A DNA stretch of 38,918 nt from Myxococcales bacterium (GTDB taxonomy: Bacteria; Myxococcota_A; Polyangia; Haliangiales; Haliangiaceae). The first letter of the stretch is position 1; each line of letters opens with the position of its first letter. The stretch spans positions 1 to 38,918 of the forward strand of contig SXJR01000420.1 of assembly GCA_005779305.1 (NCBI GenBank). The letters run 5' to 3'. The position numbers and the translations under genes are program-made. The notes under the pieces are model-generated. The model did no database searches, was not told the DNA's origin, and saw only the letters and a list, made by a program, of their open reading frames with translations. Below, piece by piece: positions 31,145-38,918 of the stretch.

Positions 31145-32011
31145 ATGTTGATCTCGCATCATCCCCGATGGGTGCACGCCGTCGCCCCGGACGCCGCCGA
31201 GCAGGCCGACCTGCAAGCGCGCGGCGTCCCCCCTGACTTCGTCCGCCACGCCCTCGACGTCGACGAGGTGGCGCGCATCGAGCACGCCCCGTCGGGCGCC
31301 ACCCTGATCGTGCTGCGCGTGCCCGACGGCGAGGCCGGCGGGCGATCGACGTCGCTGTCGGTGATCGTGCGGCCCGAGCTCGTCGTCACCGTCGCCAGCC
31401 ATCGGCTCGAGCTGCTGGAATCGTTCTCCGCGCGACTCGCCGAGGACCTGCCGGCGGCGGGGCTCTTGCCCGAGCTGGTGCACGCGGTCTCGGCGGCCTT
31501 CCTGGTCCGACTCGACCGGATCGACCAGGCCGTCGAGCGCCTGGAGGAGTCGCTGCGGACCTCGTTGCGCAACCAGGAGGTGCTCGGACTGCTCGACTGT
31601 CAGAAGACCCTGGTCCACCTCGAGCGCGCGCTCGCCGCCAACCAGATCCTGCTCGAGCGCCTCCGTGACGACACCACGCTCGCGCTCGACGCGCCCGCGC
31701 GCCGCCGGCTCGACGAGGCCCTGATCGAGCTCCGGCAGGCCATCCAGATGACGACCATCTCGGCCGAGATCCTCGCGACCATGATGGACGCCTTCGCCTC
31801 GATCATCAGCAACAACCTCAACCACGTCATGAAGACGATGGCCGCGCTCACGATCATCGTCTCGATCCCGACCATGGTGGCCGGGCTGTGGGGCATGAAC
31901 GTGCCCATCCCCGGCGGTCACGTCCCGTGGGCCTTCGCCGCGCTGGTCAGCGGCCTCATGGCGTGTTCGGTGGTGATCGCGATCTTGTTCCGGCGCCGCC
32001 GGTGGCTTTGA
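31145..32011 (+). CDS. corA: CorA-type Mg2+/divalent cation channel
   Basis: This 288-residue protein has the CorA plan: an alpha/beta N-terminal domain, long helices (VERLEESLRTSLRNQEVLGLLDCQKTLVHLERAL), and two C-terminal membrane helices. The first ends in the signature LWGMN (about residue 252; usually YGMN). A basic RRRRWL tail follows. It forms pentameric inner-membrane channels for Mg2+ or related ions. A longer open frame upstream would start ahead of the promoter and is rejected. It is divergent from patatin, with only 82 bases between the two start codons. Confidence 0.9.
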   Translation: MLISHHPRWVHAVAPDAAEQADLQARGVPPDFVRHALDVDEVARIEHAPSGATLIVLRVPDGEAGGRSTSLSVIVRPELVVTVASHRLELLESFSARLAEDLPAAGLLPELVHAVSAAFLVRLDRIDQAVERLEESLRTSLRNQEVLGLLDCQKTLVHLERALAANQILLERLRDDTTLALDAPARRRLDEALIELRQAIQMTTISAEILATMMDAFASIISNNLNHVMKTMAALTIIVSIPTMVAGLWGMNVPIPGGHVPWAFAALVSGLMACSVVIAILFRRRRWL

Positions 32012-32030
32012 ACGGGGGTACGATGCGCCG

Positions 32031-34877
32031 GTGCCGGGATCCAGACGAAGAACGATCGCGTGGCTCGTCCTCCTGATCGTGCTGGTCGCCGGTGGCGCCG
32101 CCTGGTGGAAGCTGCGCGGCGACGGACCGCGCAAGGCCGTGATCGCCGCCGGCGACGATCCGTGGGCGGGCACCGACGAGGAGGCCACCAAGGCACTCAT
32201 CGCCCGCAAACGCGCCGCGCGCGGCGACGCCCCCGCCGACGCCACGCCGGCGTCGCTGTCGGGGCGCGTGACCCGCAAGGCCGACGGCAGCGGCGTGGCC
32301 GGCGCAGTGGTGACCATCAGCGTGCGCGAGTTCGGCGGCGCGCTCTTCGCCACGCTCACCGGCGGCAGCTCGATCGTGGTGGTCGCGGACGGCGGCGGCG
32401 CGTGGACCGCGACCGACGTCTCACCCGGGCGTCACGTCGTCACCGCCGCGGCAGCCGGGCTGCTGCCCGGCAGCGTCGACCTGGTGGTGGCGCCTCGCGA
32501 GGCCCGCCGCGGCGTCGATCTGGCGCTCGCGGCCGGCGGCGCCGAGGTGAGCGGGATGGTCAGCGACATCGGCGGCGGTGCCATCGCCGCCGCCCGCGTC
32601 ACCGTCCGTCCCTACGGCCTGTCGGCGCTCGACTCGTCGGCGGCGTACGTGGCGGTGACCGGCGACGACGGCCGCTACGCCATGACCCTGCCAGAAGGCA
32701 GCTGGCACGCCAAGGTGACCCAGGACGACTACACCGACGGCGACCGTGCCTTCGAGCTACGCGCCGAGTCGCTCACCCTCGACTTCTCGCTCACGCCGGG
32801 CGGATCGATCCGGGGCCAGGTGGTCGCGCGCGACAGCGGCAAGCCGGTCGCCGGCGCCCGCGTCACCGTCAGCGGCGGCCACGGCCGCGACGACGACGAC
32901 CTCGGCGGCCTCGGCGGCGTCGAGACCGACGACGACGGCAACTTCGTCCTGCGCGGCCTGGCCTCGGGCGCCCTTGCGCTGCGCGCGACCGGGCGCGGCT
33001 ACGCGTCGGCCGAGCCGACCGGCGTCGATCTTGCCATCGGCGAGGAGGTGACCGGCGTGAAGGTGATGGTCGACCGCGCGTACACCATCTCGGGCTTCGT
33101 GGTGCGCGACGGCACCGCCGGCGAGGGCGTGGGCGGCGTGCGGGTCGGCGTGTTCTCGATCGCCAAGGAGACGGGCATGTTCGCCCAGCATCCCAGTGCG
33201 GCCGATGGCTTCTTCGAGATCACCGGCGTGCGCCCGGCCAGCTACATGATCGCCGCGCTCGGCGAGGGCGTGATGCTCGAGATCGGACGGCCCATCGCCG
33301 TCGTCGATCGCGATCTCACCGACGTCCTGGTCACGATGAAGACCGGTGCCACGCTCTCGGGCAAGGTCACGCCCGCGGCGGTGGCCAAGCTCTCGCTCGA
33401 GATCGATCCGGCCAAGATCGGGATCGGCAACATGTTCGACGTCGCCAAGGCGGCGCTGGTCCACGGCCAGAGCGACGCCACCGGCGCCTTCACCATGCAC
33501 AGCGCGCCGCCCGGCGCCTTCAAGCTGGTGGCGCAGACCGGTGACGGCCGCACCGGCTCGATCGAGGTCACGATCACCACCGCCGATCAGACCGGGCTGG
33601 TGATCCCGCTCGAGGCCCGCGGCTCGATCAGCGGCCGCGTCGTCGATCCCGGGGGCGCGGCCGTGGCTGGAGTCACCGTCGAGGCGTCGGGCAGCGGCGG
33701 CGGCCTGCGCCTGGCCATGGGCGGAGGTGCCAGCGAGACCATCACCGCCAGGGACGGCAGCTTCCGCGTGGGCGGGCTCGATCCCGGCACGGTGATGCTC
33801 AGCGTCAGCGACGAGGACGGACCGCTGGAGTGGGCCGACGCCGCCCACAAGGACGCGCCCGGCGTCCCGATCGCACACACCATCGACGGCGCCGAGGACG
33901 TCACCGGCGTCACCCTCACCGTCGAGGCCCGTGACGGCGTCATCCGCGGCATCGTGCTCGGCACCGATCGAGCGCCCATGCCCGACGTGTGGATCTCGGC
34001 GCGATCGTCCGAGTCGCCGTGGGCCGCGCGGATGCGCGCGGCCGGCGCGGAGGCCGAACCGAAGCAAGGAGCCGGCGGCGACTCGGGTGAGGTGACGGTC
34101 GAGGTCCGCACCGGTGACGACCCGTCCGGCGGCGACGGCGAACCCGGCGGCGGTGATGGCGACGGCTGGGGGGGCAATCGCGCCCACACCGCGCTCACCG
34201 GTCCCGACGGTCGCTTCACCATCGCCAGGCTGCGTCGGGGCACATACTCGGTGGTCGCCGAGCCGGCCAAGGGCGGTACCCGCGCCCAGCAGCGCGGCGT
34301 GAAGACCGGCGACACCGTCACGCTCGTGCTCGAGAAGATGGGATCGCTGGCCGGCGTGGTCACCCAGGGCGGCACGCCGGTCGCGACCTACGATCTCGTC
34401 TGCCGTGGCCCCGGCGGCAACCATCGCCGCCATGTCGCGGCCGCCGACGGCGCCTACAGCTTCGATCGCCTGCCGCCTGGGAAGTACACCTGCGACGCGA
34501 CGTCCGGGGACGGCAGCACCTCGGGCACGGTGACGGTGGCGAGCGCGCCCGCGCGGCTCGACCTCGCGCTGGCCGGCTGGGGCTCGGTGACCGGCGTCAT
34601 CGTCGATGCTCAGGGCAAGCCGCTGGCCGGGATCAAGGTCCTCGCCGGCGACGAAGACGACATGGGCGAGGCCTTCACCGAGCTCATGTCCGGCGGCGGG
34701 CCCACCACCGACGCCGCCGGCCGCTTCGAGATCGGGCGCCTGTCGGGCGGCAAGGGCCAGCTGATCGCGTTCTCGGCCGCGAGTGGCATGACCCCGCTGG
34801 TCGAGAAGGAGTTCGAGCTCGTCGCCGGTCAGCGACTCGATCTCGGAACGCTCACCGCCACGGCCGGCGCTCCGTAG
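32031..34877 (+). CDS. Membrane-anchored protein with repeated carboxypeptidase-regulatory-like domains
   Basis: This 948-residue protein has one N-terminal membrane helix (IAWLVLLIVLVAGGAAWW), then about eight repeats of a beta-sandwich of the CarboxypepD_reg/CNA-B kind. The repeats show phrases such as SGRVTRKADGSGVAGAVVTI, GQVVARDSGKPVAGARVTV, SGRVVDPGGAAVAGVTV and GVIVDAQGKPLAGIKVL, each with a DGRF/DGNF-type turn. A Gly/Asp-rich linker lies near residues 685-720. The function is unknown; such proteins serve as extracytoplasmic scaffolds. The start is a GTG without a clear ribosome site, 20 bases after corA. The regional promoter pattern ends before this gene. Confidence 0.82.
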   Translation: MPGSRRRTIAWLVLLIVLVAGGAAWWKLRGDGPRKAVIAAGDDPWAGTDEEATKALIARKRAARGDAPADATPASLSGRVTRKADGSGVAGAVVTISVREFGGALFATLTGGSSIVVVADGGGAWTATDVSPGRHVVTAAAAGLLPGSVDLVVAPREARRGVDLALAAGGAEVSGMVSDIGGGAIAAARVTVRPYGLSALDSSAAYVAVTGDDGRYAMTLPEGSWHAKVTQDDYTDGDRAFELRAESLTLDFSLTPGGSIRGQVVARDSGKPVAGARVTVSGGHGRDDDDLGGLGGVETDDDGNFVLRGLASGALALRATGRGYASAEPTGVDLAIGEEVTGVKVMVDRAYTISGFVVRDGTAGEGVGGVRVGVFSIAKETGMFAQHPSAADGFFEITGVRPASYMIAALGEGVMLEIGRPIAVVDRDLTDVLVTMKTGATLSGKVTPAAVAKLSLEIDPAKIGIGNMFDVAKAALVHGQSDATGAFTMHSAPPGAFKLVAQTGDGRTGSIEVTITTADQTGLVIPLEARGSISGRVVDPGGAAVAGVTVEASGSGGGLRLAMGGGASETITARDGSFRVGGLDPGTVMLSVSDEDGPLEWADAAHKDAPGVPIAHTIDGAEDVTGVTLTVEARDGVIRGIVLGTDRAPMPDVWISARSSESPWAARMRAAGAEAEPKQGAGGDSGEVTVEVRTGDDPSGGDGEPGGGDGDGWGGNRAHTALTGPDGRFTIARLRRGTYSVVAEPAKGGTRAQQRGVKTGDTVTLVLEKMGSLAGVVTQGGTPVATYDLVCRGPGGNHRRHVAAADGAYSFDRLPPGKYTCDATSGDGSTSGTVTVASAPARLDLALAGWGSVTGVIVDAQGKPLAGIKVLAGDEDDMGEAFTELMSGGGPTTDAAGRFEIGRLSGGKGQLIAFSAASGMTPLVEKEFELVAGQRLDLGTLTATAGAP

Positions 34878-34878
34878 C

Positions 34879-35670
34879 TCAACGCTGCGACGCGGCCCAG
34901 GCCCGCTCGGCGGGGATGCCGTGGGCCTCGAGGCCCGGGATGATCACCGAGCGCACGGTCTCGAAGAACAGGACGCGGGCCTCGTCGCCGTCGCACACGC
35001 CATAGCTCTCGGCCAGCGCCGACGGCGCCGGCCGCGGCGGCAGGTGCGCCAGCTCGTGCTCACGCAGGTGCCGGAAGGCCGCCACCAGGTAGTCGCCGAG
35101 CCGCGCGCGCAGGTCGGGCGTCAGCCTCGGACCGAGCGTCTCGAGCAGGCGCCACCCGAAGCGGGCGTGCCCGACCTCGTCGGCGAGGATCGTGGCCAGC
35201 GTCGATTGCAGGACCGGCGGACCGGCCAGCTCGCGCTCGGCGCCGATCAGCGCCACCGCCACGGTCTCCGACAGGCACGCGATCGACAGCACGTTGCGCA
35301 AGAGCGCCTCGAGCGGCTCCGCGTCGGCGTGGAGCGGCACCGCCGGCAGCGGTGGCAGCTCGGCGGTGGCGTCACCGCCGAGGGCGTGGACCACCGCGGC
35401 GCACAACACGCCGTGGCGCAGCTCCTCGGCGATCATGTCGGCGACCTCGGCCGTGCACGAGGCGGGGACGCCCGCCGCCATCATCTGCGGGATCATGCCG
35501 GCGAACACCCGGGCCGAGATGTGCTCGTTGACCATGCGCCCGCGCCAGGTGCCGATGGCGGCGCCGCGCTCCAGCTCGTTCAGCGCGGCCCGATCGAGCG
35601 CCAGCGCCGCGGCTGCGGCCTCGGCGCGCAGATCGAGCATCACCGGCGTGGCCATCGCTCCGCTGTTCAC
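34879..35670 (-). CDS. Ferritin-like di-iron domain protein
   Basis: This 263-residue helical protein has candidate metal ligands in MVNEHISARVF, MIAEELRHG, SETVAVALIGAERE and ADEVGHARFGW, which is the E, EXXH, E, DEXXH order of ferritin-like di-iron carboxylate proteins. Some members oxidise small molecules, and the substrate here is unknown. The GTG at 35670 overlaps the stop of the lipoprotein gene (GTGA) and has GGAG eight bases upstream. An ATG at 35655 is the alternative. Its stop lies next to the end of the convergent repeat-domain gene. Confidence 0.78.
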   Translation of the reverse strand: MNSGAMATPVMLDLRAEAAAAALALDRAALNELERGAAIGTWRGRMVNEHISARVFAGMIPQMMAAGVPASCTAEVADMIAEELRHGVLCAAVVHALGGDATAELPPLPAVPLHADAEPLEALLRNVLSIACLSETVAVALIGAERELAGPPVLQSTLATILADEVGHARFGWRLLETLGPRLTPDLRARLGDYLVAAFRHLREHELAHLPPRPAPSALAESYGVCDGDEARVLFFETVRSVIIPGLEAHGIPAERAWAASQR

Positions 35671-36020
35671 GCCAGCCGCTCCCCCGCGTACGCCGGCGGG
35701 GCCGGCGGGCCCCACGGCGTGCAGGCCATCGGCGACAGGCCAGCCTCGCGCTGGGCCTCGCAGCACTTGCTGCTGTAGCCGGGATCGTCCTCGCACGTCA
35801 CCTCGGCGGCGACCGCGGCGTCGGGCGCCGTCGTCGTCGCCGACGTGTCGACCGGATCGCCGGCGCCGGACGGCGGTTGCGCCGGCGCGCCCTTGGAACC
35901 GCCGCAGCCGGCGAGCACCAGCGTCCCGGCCACCAGCCCGATCGACGCGCTCCGCTTGAGCACACCCGTGGTCGCCGCAGCCGCGCGCAACGCGCGCACG
36001 AACACCTCGTGATTACGCAT
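35667..36020 (-). CDS. Small lipoprotein of unknown function
   Basis: This 117-residue protein has a long basic signal region and a lipobox (LVLAGC) near residue 39. The mature part starts with an unstructured Pro/Ala/Thr stretch and ends in a small Cys-containing segment (VTCEDDPGYSSKCCEAQ and MACTPWG). An AGGAGG-like site precedes the ATG. The gene is co-translated with the ferritin-like gene. No family is recognised. Confidence 0.72.
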   Translation of the reverse strand: MRNHEVFVRALRAAAATTGVLKRSASIGLVAGTLVLAGCGGSKGAPAQPPSGAGDPVDTSATTTAPDAAVAAEVTCEDDPGYSSKCCEAQREAGLSPMACTPWGPPAPPAYAGERLA

Positions 36021-36117
36021 GCTCTCGTCCCTCCTGCGCCCAGTCTATCGCAGTACCGGACCATTCGGGCAGCCCGCGCCCACCGTTTGCCGCGCGCATG
36101 CGTGGTACGCCGGGGAC

Positions 36118-36621
36118 ATGTCGATCTACCCGTTCATTCTCGAGATCAAGAAACACGTCCGCAGCGTCGAGGGCTGGCTCGACAAGGCCAGCGCCCACGC
36201 CGAGGCCAAGAAGTACAACACATCGGTGCTGCTGCAGACCCGGCTGGCTCCCGACATGCTCCCGCTGGTCTTCCAGATCCAGGCGACCTGCGATCAGGCC
36301 AAGTACGCGGCCGCGCGCACCACCGCGAAGGATCCGCCCTCGCACCCCGACACCGAGCAGAGCTTCGACGAGCTGAAGCAGCGCCTCGCCGCGGTGGCGG
36401 CCTACCTCGACACCTTCACCAGCGCCGACTTCGAGGACCTCGGATCGCGCACCATCAGCCTGCCGCGCTGGCAAGGCAAGACGATGACCGCGCTCGACTA
36501 CTTCATCGAGCACGCCCAGCCCAACTTCTACTTCCACTACACGACCACGTACGCGATCCTGCGCAATAGCGGCGTCGACATCGGCAAGCGCGACTACCTC
36601 GGCGCGCTCAGCCAGCGCTGA
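36118..36621 (+). CDS. DUF1993-family protein
   Basis: This 167-residue protein follows the DUF1993 pattern: an N-terminal helix MSIYPFILEIKKHVRSVEGWLDKASAHAE, the LLQTRLAPDMLPLVFQIQATCDQAK segment, HPDTEQSFDELKQRL, and the C-terminal HAQPNFYFHYTTTYAILRNSGVDIGKRDYLG. The family is a helical bundle related to DinB-like folds and its role is unknown. The ATG at 36118 matches the family start. An in-frame ATG far upstream is shadow sequence. Confidence 0.85.
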   Translation: MSIYPFILEIKKHVRSVEGWLDKASAHAEAKKYNTSVLLQTRLAPDMLPLVFQIQATCDQAKYAAARTTAKDPPSHPDTEQSFDELKQRLAAVAAYLDTFTSADFEDLGSRTISLPRWQGKTMTALDYFIEHAQPNFYFHYTTTYAILRNSGVDIGKRDYLGALSQR

Positions 36622-36689
36622 GTGCCGGTCGCGACCTTGCCGGCGGTCCTGGCCGGCTCGGTGGTGACGTCCCTGCTACGCTCGGGCCA

Positions 36690-37139
36690 ATGAGCCAGTC
36701 CCCCTCGGGCTTCGACGTCACCCCGCTCACCGACGACGAGGTCGCGCAGCTCGCCACCGACCTCTCGCCCGAGGAGCGCCACGTCGTGCTCCACCACGGC
36801 ACCGAACGGCCCGGCTGCGGCGTGTTCCTCGACAACAAGCGGGCCGGCGTCTACACCTGCCGGCTCTGTGGGCTGCCCCTGTTCCGCTCGAACGCCAAGT
36901 TCGAGTCCGGCACCGGCTGGCCGAGCTTCTTCGCGCCGTTCGACAAGGATCACATCACCTACCTCGAGGACGAGAGCCACGGCATGCGCCGGGTCGAGAT
37001 CCGGTGCCGGCGCTGCGACGGGCACCTCGGCCACGTCTTCCCCGACGGTCCGCCGCCGACGCGCCAGCGCTCCCGCCTGAACTCGGCGTCACTGTCGGTC
37101 GTCGACGAGGGCACGCCGATCGTGATCCGCACGACCTGA
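36690..37139 (+). CDS. msrB: MsrB-family methionine sulphoxide reductase homologue lacking the catalytic Cys
   Basis: This 149-residue protein aligns with MsrB throughout: HHGTERP, FLDNKRAGVYTCRLCGLPLF, SGTGWPSFF, HGMRRVEIRC and RCDGHLGHVFPDGPPPT. The four zinc cysteines are present (57, 60, 106, 109). The active-site segment, normally GxRYCxNSASL, reads RQRSRLNSASL here: Tyr is replaced by Ser and the nucleophilic Cys by Arg at residue 129 (codon CGC at 37074-37076). As written it cannot carry out the normal reaction. A sequencing error is possible, but two neighbouring codons would have to be wrong. Confidence 0.88.
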   Translation: MSQSPSGFDVTPLTDDEVAQLATDLSPEERHVVLHHGTERPGCGVFLDNKRAGVYTCRLCGLPLFRSNAKFESGTGWPSFFAPFDKDHITYLEDESHGMRRVEIRCRRCDGHLGHVFPDGPPPTRQRSRLNSASLSVVDEGTPIVIRTT

Positions 37140-37151
37140 CGATCCCGCGGC

Positions 37152-37216
37152 TACCCCTGCCCGGTCGCTGAGCAACGCCGACCAGGACGACGCCGACGGC
37201 GACGGCCTCGCCTGTC
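37152..37216 (+). pseudogene. Remnant of a thrombospondin type-3 (Ca-binding) repeat
   Basis: The sequence encodes YPCPVA in one frame and, after one extra base, SNADQDDADGDGLAC. Together they match the TSP3 consensus (CPxVxNxDQxDxDGDGxGDxC). No open reading frame surrounds it and the frame is broken, so it looks like a decayed piece of a larger gene. The following 60 bases are less GC-rich than the rest. Confidence 0.45.
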
Positions 37217-37270
37217 TCCGGTTTCCTGTTTTCAGCGAGACCGTGCCACCAAGGTCACTCCTGTGTTTGT

Positions 37271-38918
37271 TCAGAGGGCAGCCTTGGCCGTCGCCAGAGC
37301 CTTCCGCGTTCGGGTCAGCTCGGTCGCGTCGACCGCCGTCCCCTCGCGCAGCGCCAGCGCTCGCTCGAGGATCGGGACCGCGTCGCCGGGCTGCCCGGCG
37401 GCGGTCAGCGCCTCGCCCTGGCAGGTCAGGCTGTACGCCAGCTCGGGTGAACGCTCGCCCGAGGCCCGGACCTCGACCTCGTAGGCGCGCTGGCACAGGC
37501 TCCGGGCCCGCCCCGCGTCGCCGCGGGCGAGGGCGACGTCGCCGAGGTTGCCCAGCGGGATGGCCAGGCTCGGATGGTCCGGGCCGAGCGTCTTCTCCCA
37601 CGTGGCCAGGGCCCGACCGAAATGCTCGTCGGCGCGCGCCAGATCGCCGCGATCGAGGAACACGCCGCCCAGGTTGTTGAACGACGTGCCCACGTCCTCG
37701 TGCTCGGCGCCGAGCGCGGCGATGCGCGCCGCCAGCGCCCGCTGGTAGAGGTCGAGCGCCTCGTCGAGCCGACCCTGGTGGTAGAGCACCGCGCCCAGGT
37801 TGTCGAGCGACGACGCCACGTCGGGGTGACCGTCGCCGAGCAGCGAGGTGCGCAGGGCCAGCGCACGCCGGTGCTGCGTCTCGGCGGACGCGTGATCGCC
37901 CTGCCGCGAGCTGAGGATCGCGCGGTGGTTGAGGAGGTCGGCGACGCCCAGTTCGTCGCCGGCACCGTCGCTGGTGCGCAAGGCCAGCGCCTCGTCGTCG
38001 CGCGCGATGGCGGCGGCGAACTCGCCGGTGGCCTCGAGGGCGATGGCCTGGGCCTCGAGCAGATCGGCGCGCAGGAGGCCCGGTCGCTCGACGCGGGTGA
38101 GCGCGGCGTCGGCGGCGTGGGCCAAACTCAGCGCCTCGCGCGGCCGCCCCAGCGCGGTCAGGACCCGCACGGCGGCGATCCACGCCTCGGTCAAGGTGCG
38201 ATCGGCGCGAGCCTCGGCGGCCAGCCGGGTGGCGCGGAAGACCGACTCCTCGAGCCCGGCGTACTCCCCGGCCGCCAGCGACGCGTCGACATCGGCGATG
38301 AGCGCCTCGGCCAAGAGCGGTGCCCAGCCGGCACGATCGGCGACCACGACCGCCTCGCGGGCGCGGAGCTGGGTGCTTCGCACGTCGGCGGCATAGGCGG
38401 CGGCGCGGACGCCGGCCACCGCCGCCTCGGCAGCGGCCAGATCACGCTGGCGAGCTGCGTCGCGGGGGCGCGGCGTCATCGACAGGAGCGCGGTCGCGTC
38501 GCCGCACGCATCGAGCGGCGGCAGGGCGGCGATGGCGTCGAGCGCCCGATCCATCAGCGTCGTGTCGGGTTCGCCGCCGAGGCGATCGATCAGCGCGCCC
38601 AGCTCGCCGGCGCGACGATCCAGGCAGGCGATGCGTAGATCGAGCAGCGCCGGCGATTGTTCGCGACGCACGCTGGTCGCCTCGCACGCGGTGATGCGCG
38701 CCGCGCCCAGCGCGCCGACGCGGCGCTCGAGCTCGCCGGCGACGCGCGCCGACCAGGCGTCGGCGGACGGACGTCCGGTGGATCGGAACGCCGCGCTCAC
38801 CCGCGCCCGCGCCGCCGGATCCCACAGCCGGAGCACTACCTGATCGGCGCCGAGGCAAGGCGGCGTGGCCGCCGGCCGCCGCAACACCCCGAACAGCGCG
38901 AGGCCGCCGAGCCCGACC
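37271..38918 (-). CDS. TPR protein, C-terminal part, probably of a membrane Ser/Thr kinase
   Basis: The frame is open to the window end (at least 548 residues). The visible part starts with a hydrophobic stretch (GLGGLALFGVL), as after a membrane helix. A helical region with PCLGADQVVLRLWDPAARARV follows, then at least seven TPR-like 42-residue units (LDNLGAVLYHQGRLDEALDLYQRALAARIAALG and similar). This layout, including the cysteine-containing start, is the usual C-terminal half of myxobacterial membrane Ser/Thr kinases. The kinase domain would lie beyond the window. The repeats bind partner proteins. Confidence 0.8.
   Translation of the reverse strand, partial: VGLGGLALFGVLRRPAATPPCLGADQVVLRLWDPAARARVSAAFRSTGRPSADAWSARVAGELERRVGALGAARITACEATSVRREQSPALLDLRIACLDRRAGELGALIDRLGGEPDTTLMDRALDAIAALPPLDACGDATALLSMTPRPRDAARQRDLAAAEAAVAGVRAAAYAADVRSTQLRAREAVVVADRAGWAPLLAEALIADVDASLAAGEYAGLEESVFRATRLAAEARADRTLTEAWIAAVRVLTALGRPREALSLAHAADAALTRVERPGLLRADLLEAQAIALEATGEFAAAIARDDEALALRTSDGAGDELGVADLLNHRAILSSRQGDHASAETQHRRALALRTSLLGDGHPDVASSLDNLGAVLYHQGRLDEALDLYQRALAARIAALGAEHEDVGTSFNNLGGVFLDRGDLARADEHFGRALATWEKTLGPDHPSLAIPLGNLGDVALARGDAGRARSLCQRAYEVEVRASGERSPELAYSLTCQGEALTAAGQPGDAVPILERALALREGTAVDATELTRTRKALATAKAAL

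Noticed and set aside
36626-36641. CGGTCGCGACCTTGCC upstream of the MsrB gene
   Set aside because: It has the -24/-12 spacing but lies 50 bases before the ATG with no other support. Such matches are expected by chance every few hundred bases in this composition.
1-38918. CRISPR arrays, tRNA or rRNA genes, insertion sequences, prophage genes
   Set aside because: No regular direct repeats, no cloverleaf-like sequences with the usual arms, and no transposase or phage motifs were seen.

Overview
The window is about 39 kb of very GC-rich DNA with dense, often overlapping genes. Long shadow frames, many lipoproteins, a eukaryotic-type Ser/Thr kinase, a TPR protein of the kind found behind such kinases, and multihaem cytochromes together suggest a myxobacterium-like deltaproteobacterium (Myxococcota, perhaps Haliangium/Kofleria-like). 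This placement is an inference from gene content. No rRNA, tRNA, CRISPR array or complete mobile element was found.

Region 1 (1-4996, all minus strand) is one compact operon. In transcription order it encodes an OmcA/MtrC-type decahaem surface lipoprotein, a 13-haem-motif lipoprotein, a NapC/NirT-type membrane tetrahaem cytochrome, a small two-helix membrane protein, and the start of an exported protein that runs off the window. It looks like an electron conduit between the quinone pool and the cell surface.

Region 2 (about 5130-32010) is the most interesting part. It carries about 20 short transcription units: oxygen-independent hemN, three universal stress proteins, three CBS proteins, a P2-type cation ATPase, a host-attachment (PF10116) protein, an APH-like phosphotransferase with an APS-kinase-like partner, a GAF histidine kinase with an HPF/RaiA ribosome-hibernation factor, hemerythrin, an MBL/beta-CASP RNase, a glyoxalase-fold protein with a possible LSm-like protein, an E2-type acyltransferase, a Ser/Thr kinase, a PlsC acyltransferase with an epimerase, an AAA ATPase, OsmC, patatin and CorA. 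The content resembles a hypoxia/dormancy regulon such as mycobacterial DosR. Most units are preceded by a sigma54-type -24/-12 element (YGG-N10-GC, usually near TGGCACG-N4-TTGC). In at least 14 units, including two with no obvious protein, the C of the -12 GC lies exactly 14 bases, or in three cases 15 bases, before the ATG. The predicted transcript would then begin 2-3 bases before the start codon, and these genes show no usable Shine-Dalgarno site. The few units where the element lies further upstream mostly do have one. I read this as a sigma54 regulon that makes leaderless mRNAs. Its activator is not in the window.

Region 3 (32031-38918) returns to housekeeping and unknown genes without this promoter pattern: a large membrane-anchored protein with repeated carboxypeptidase-regulatory-like domains, a ferritin-like protein with a small lipoprotein, a DUF1993 protein, an MsrB homologue that lacks its catalytic cysteine, a remnant of a thrombospondin type-3 repeat, and the C-terminal part of a TPR protein. 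No stretch longer than about 220 bases lacks a gene.
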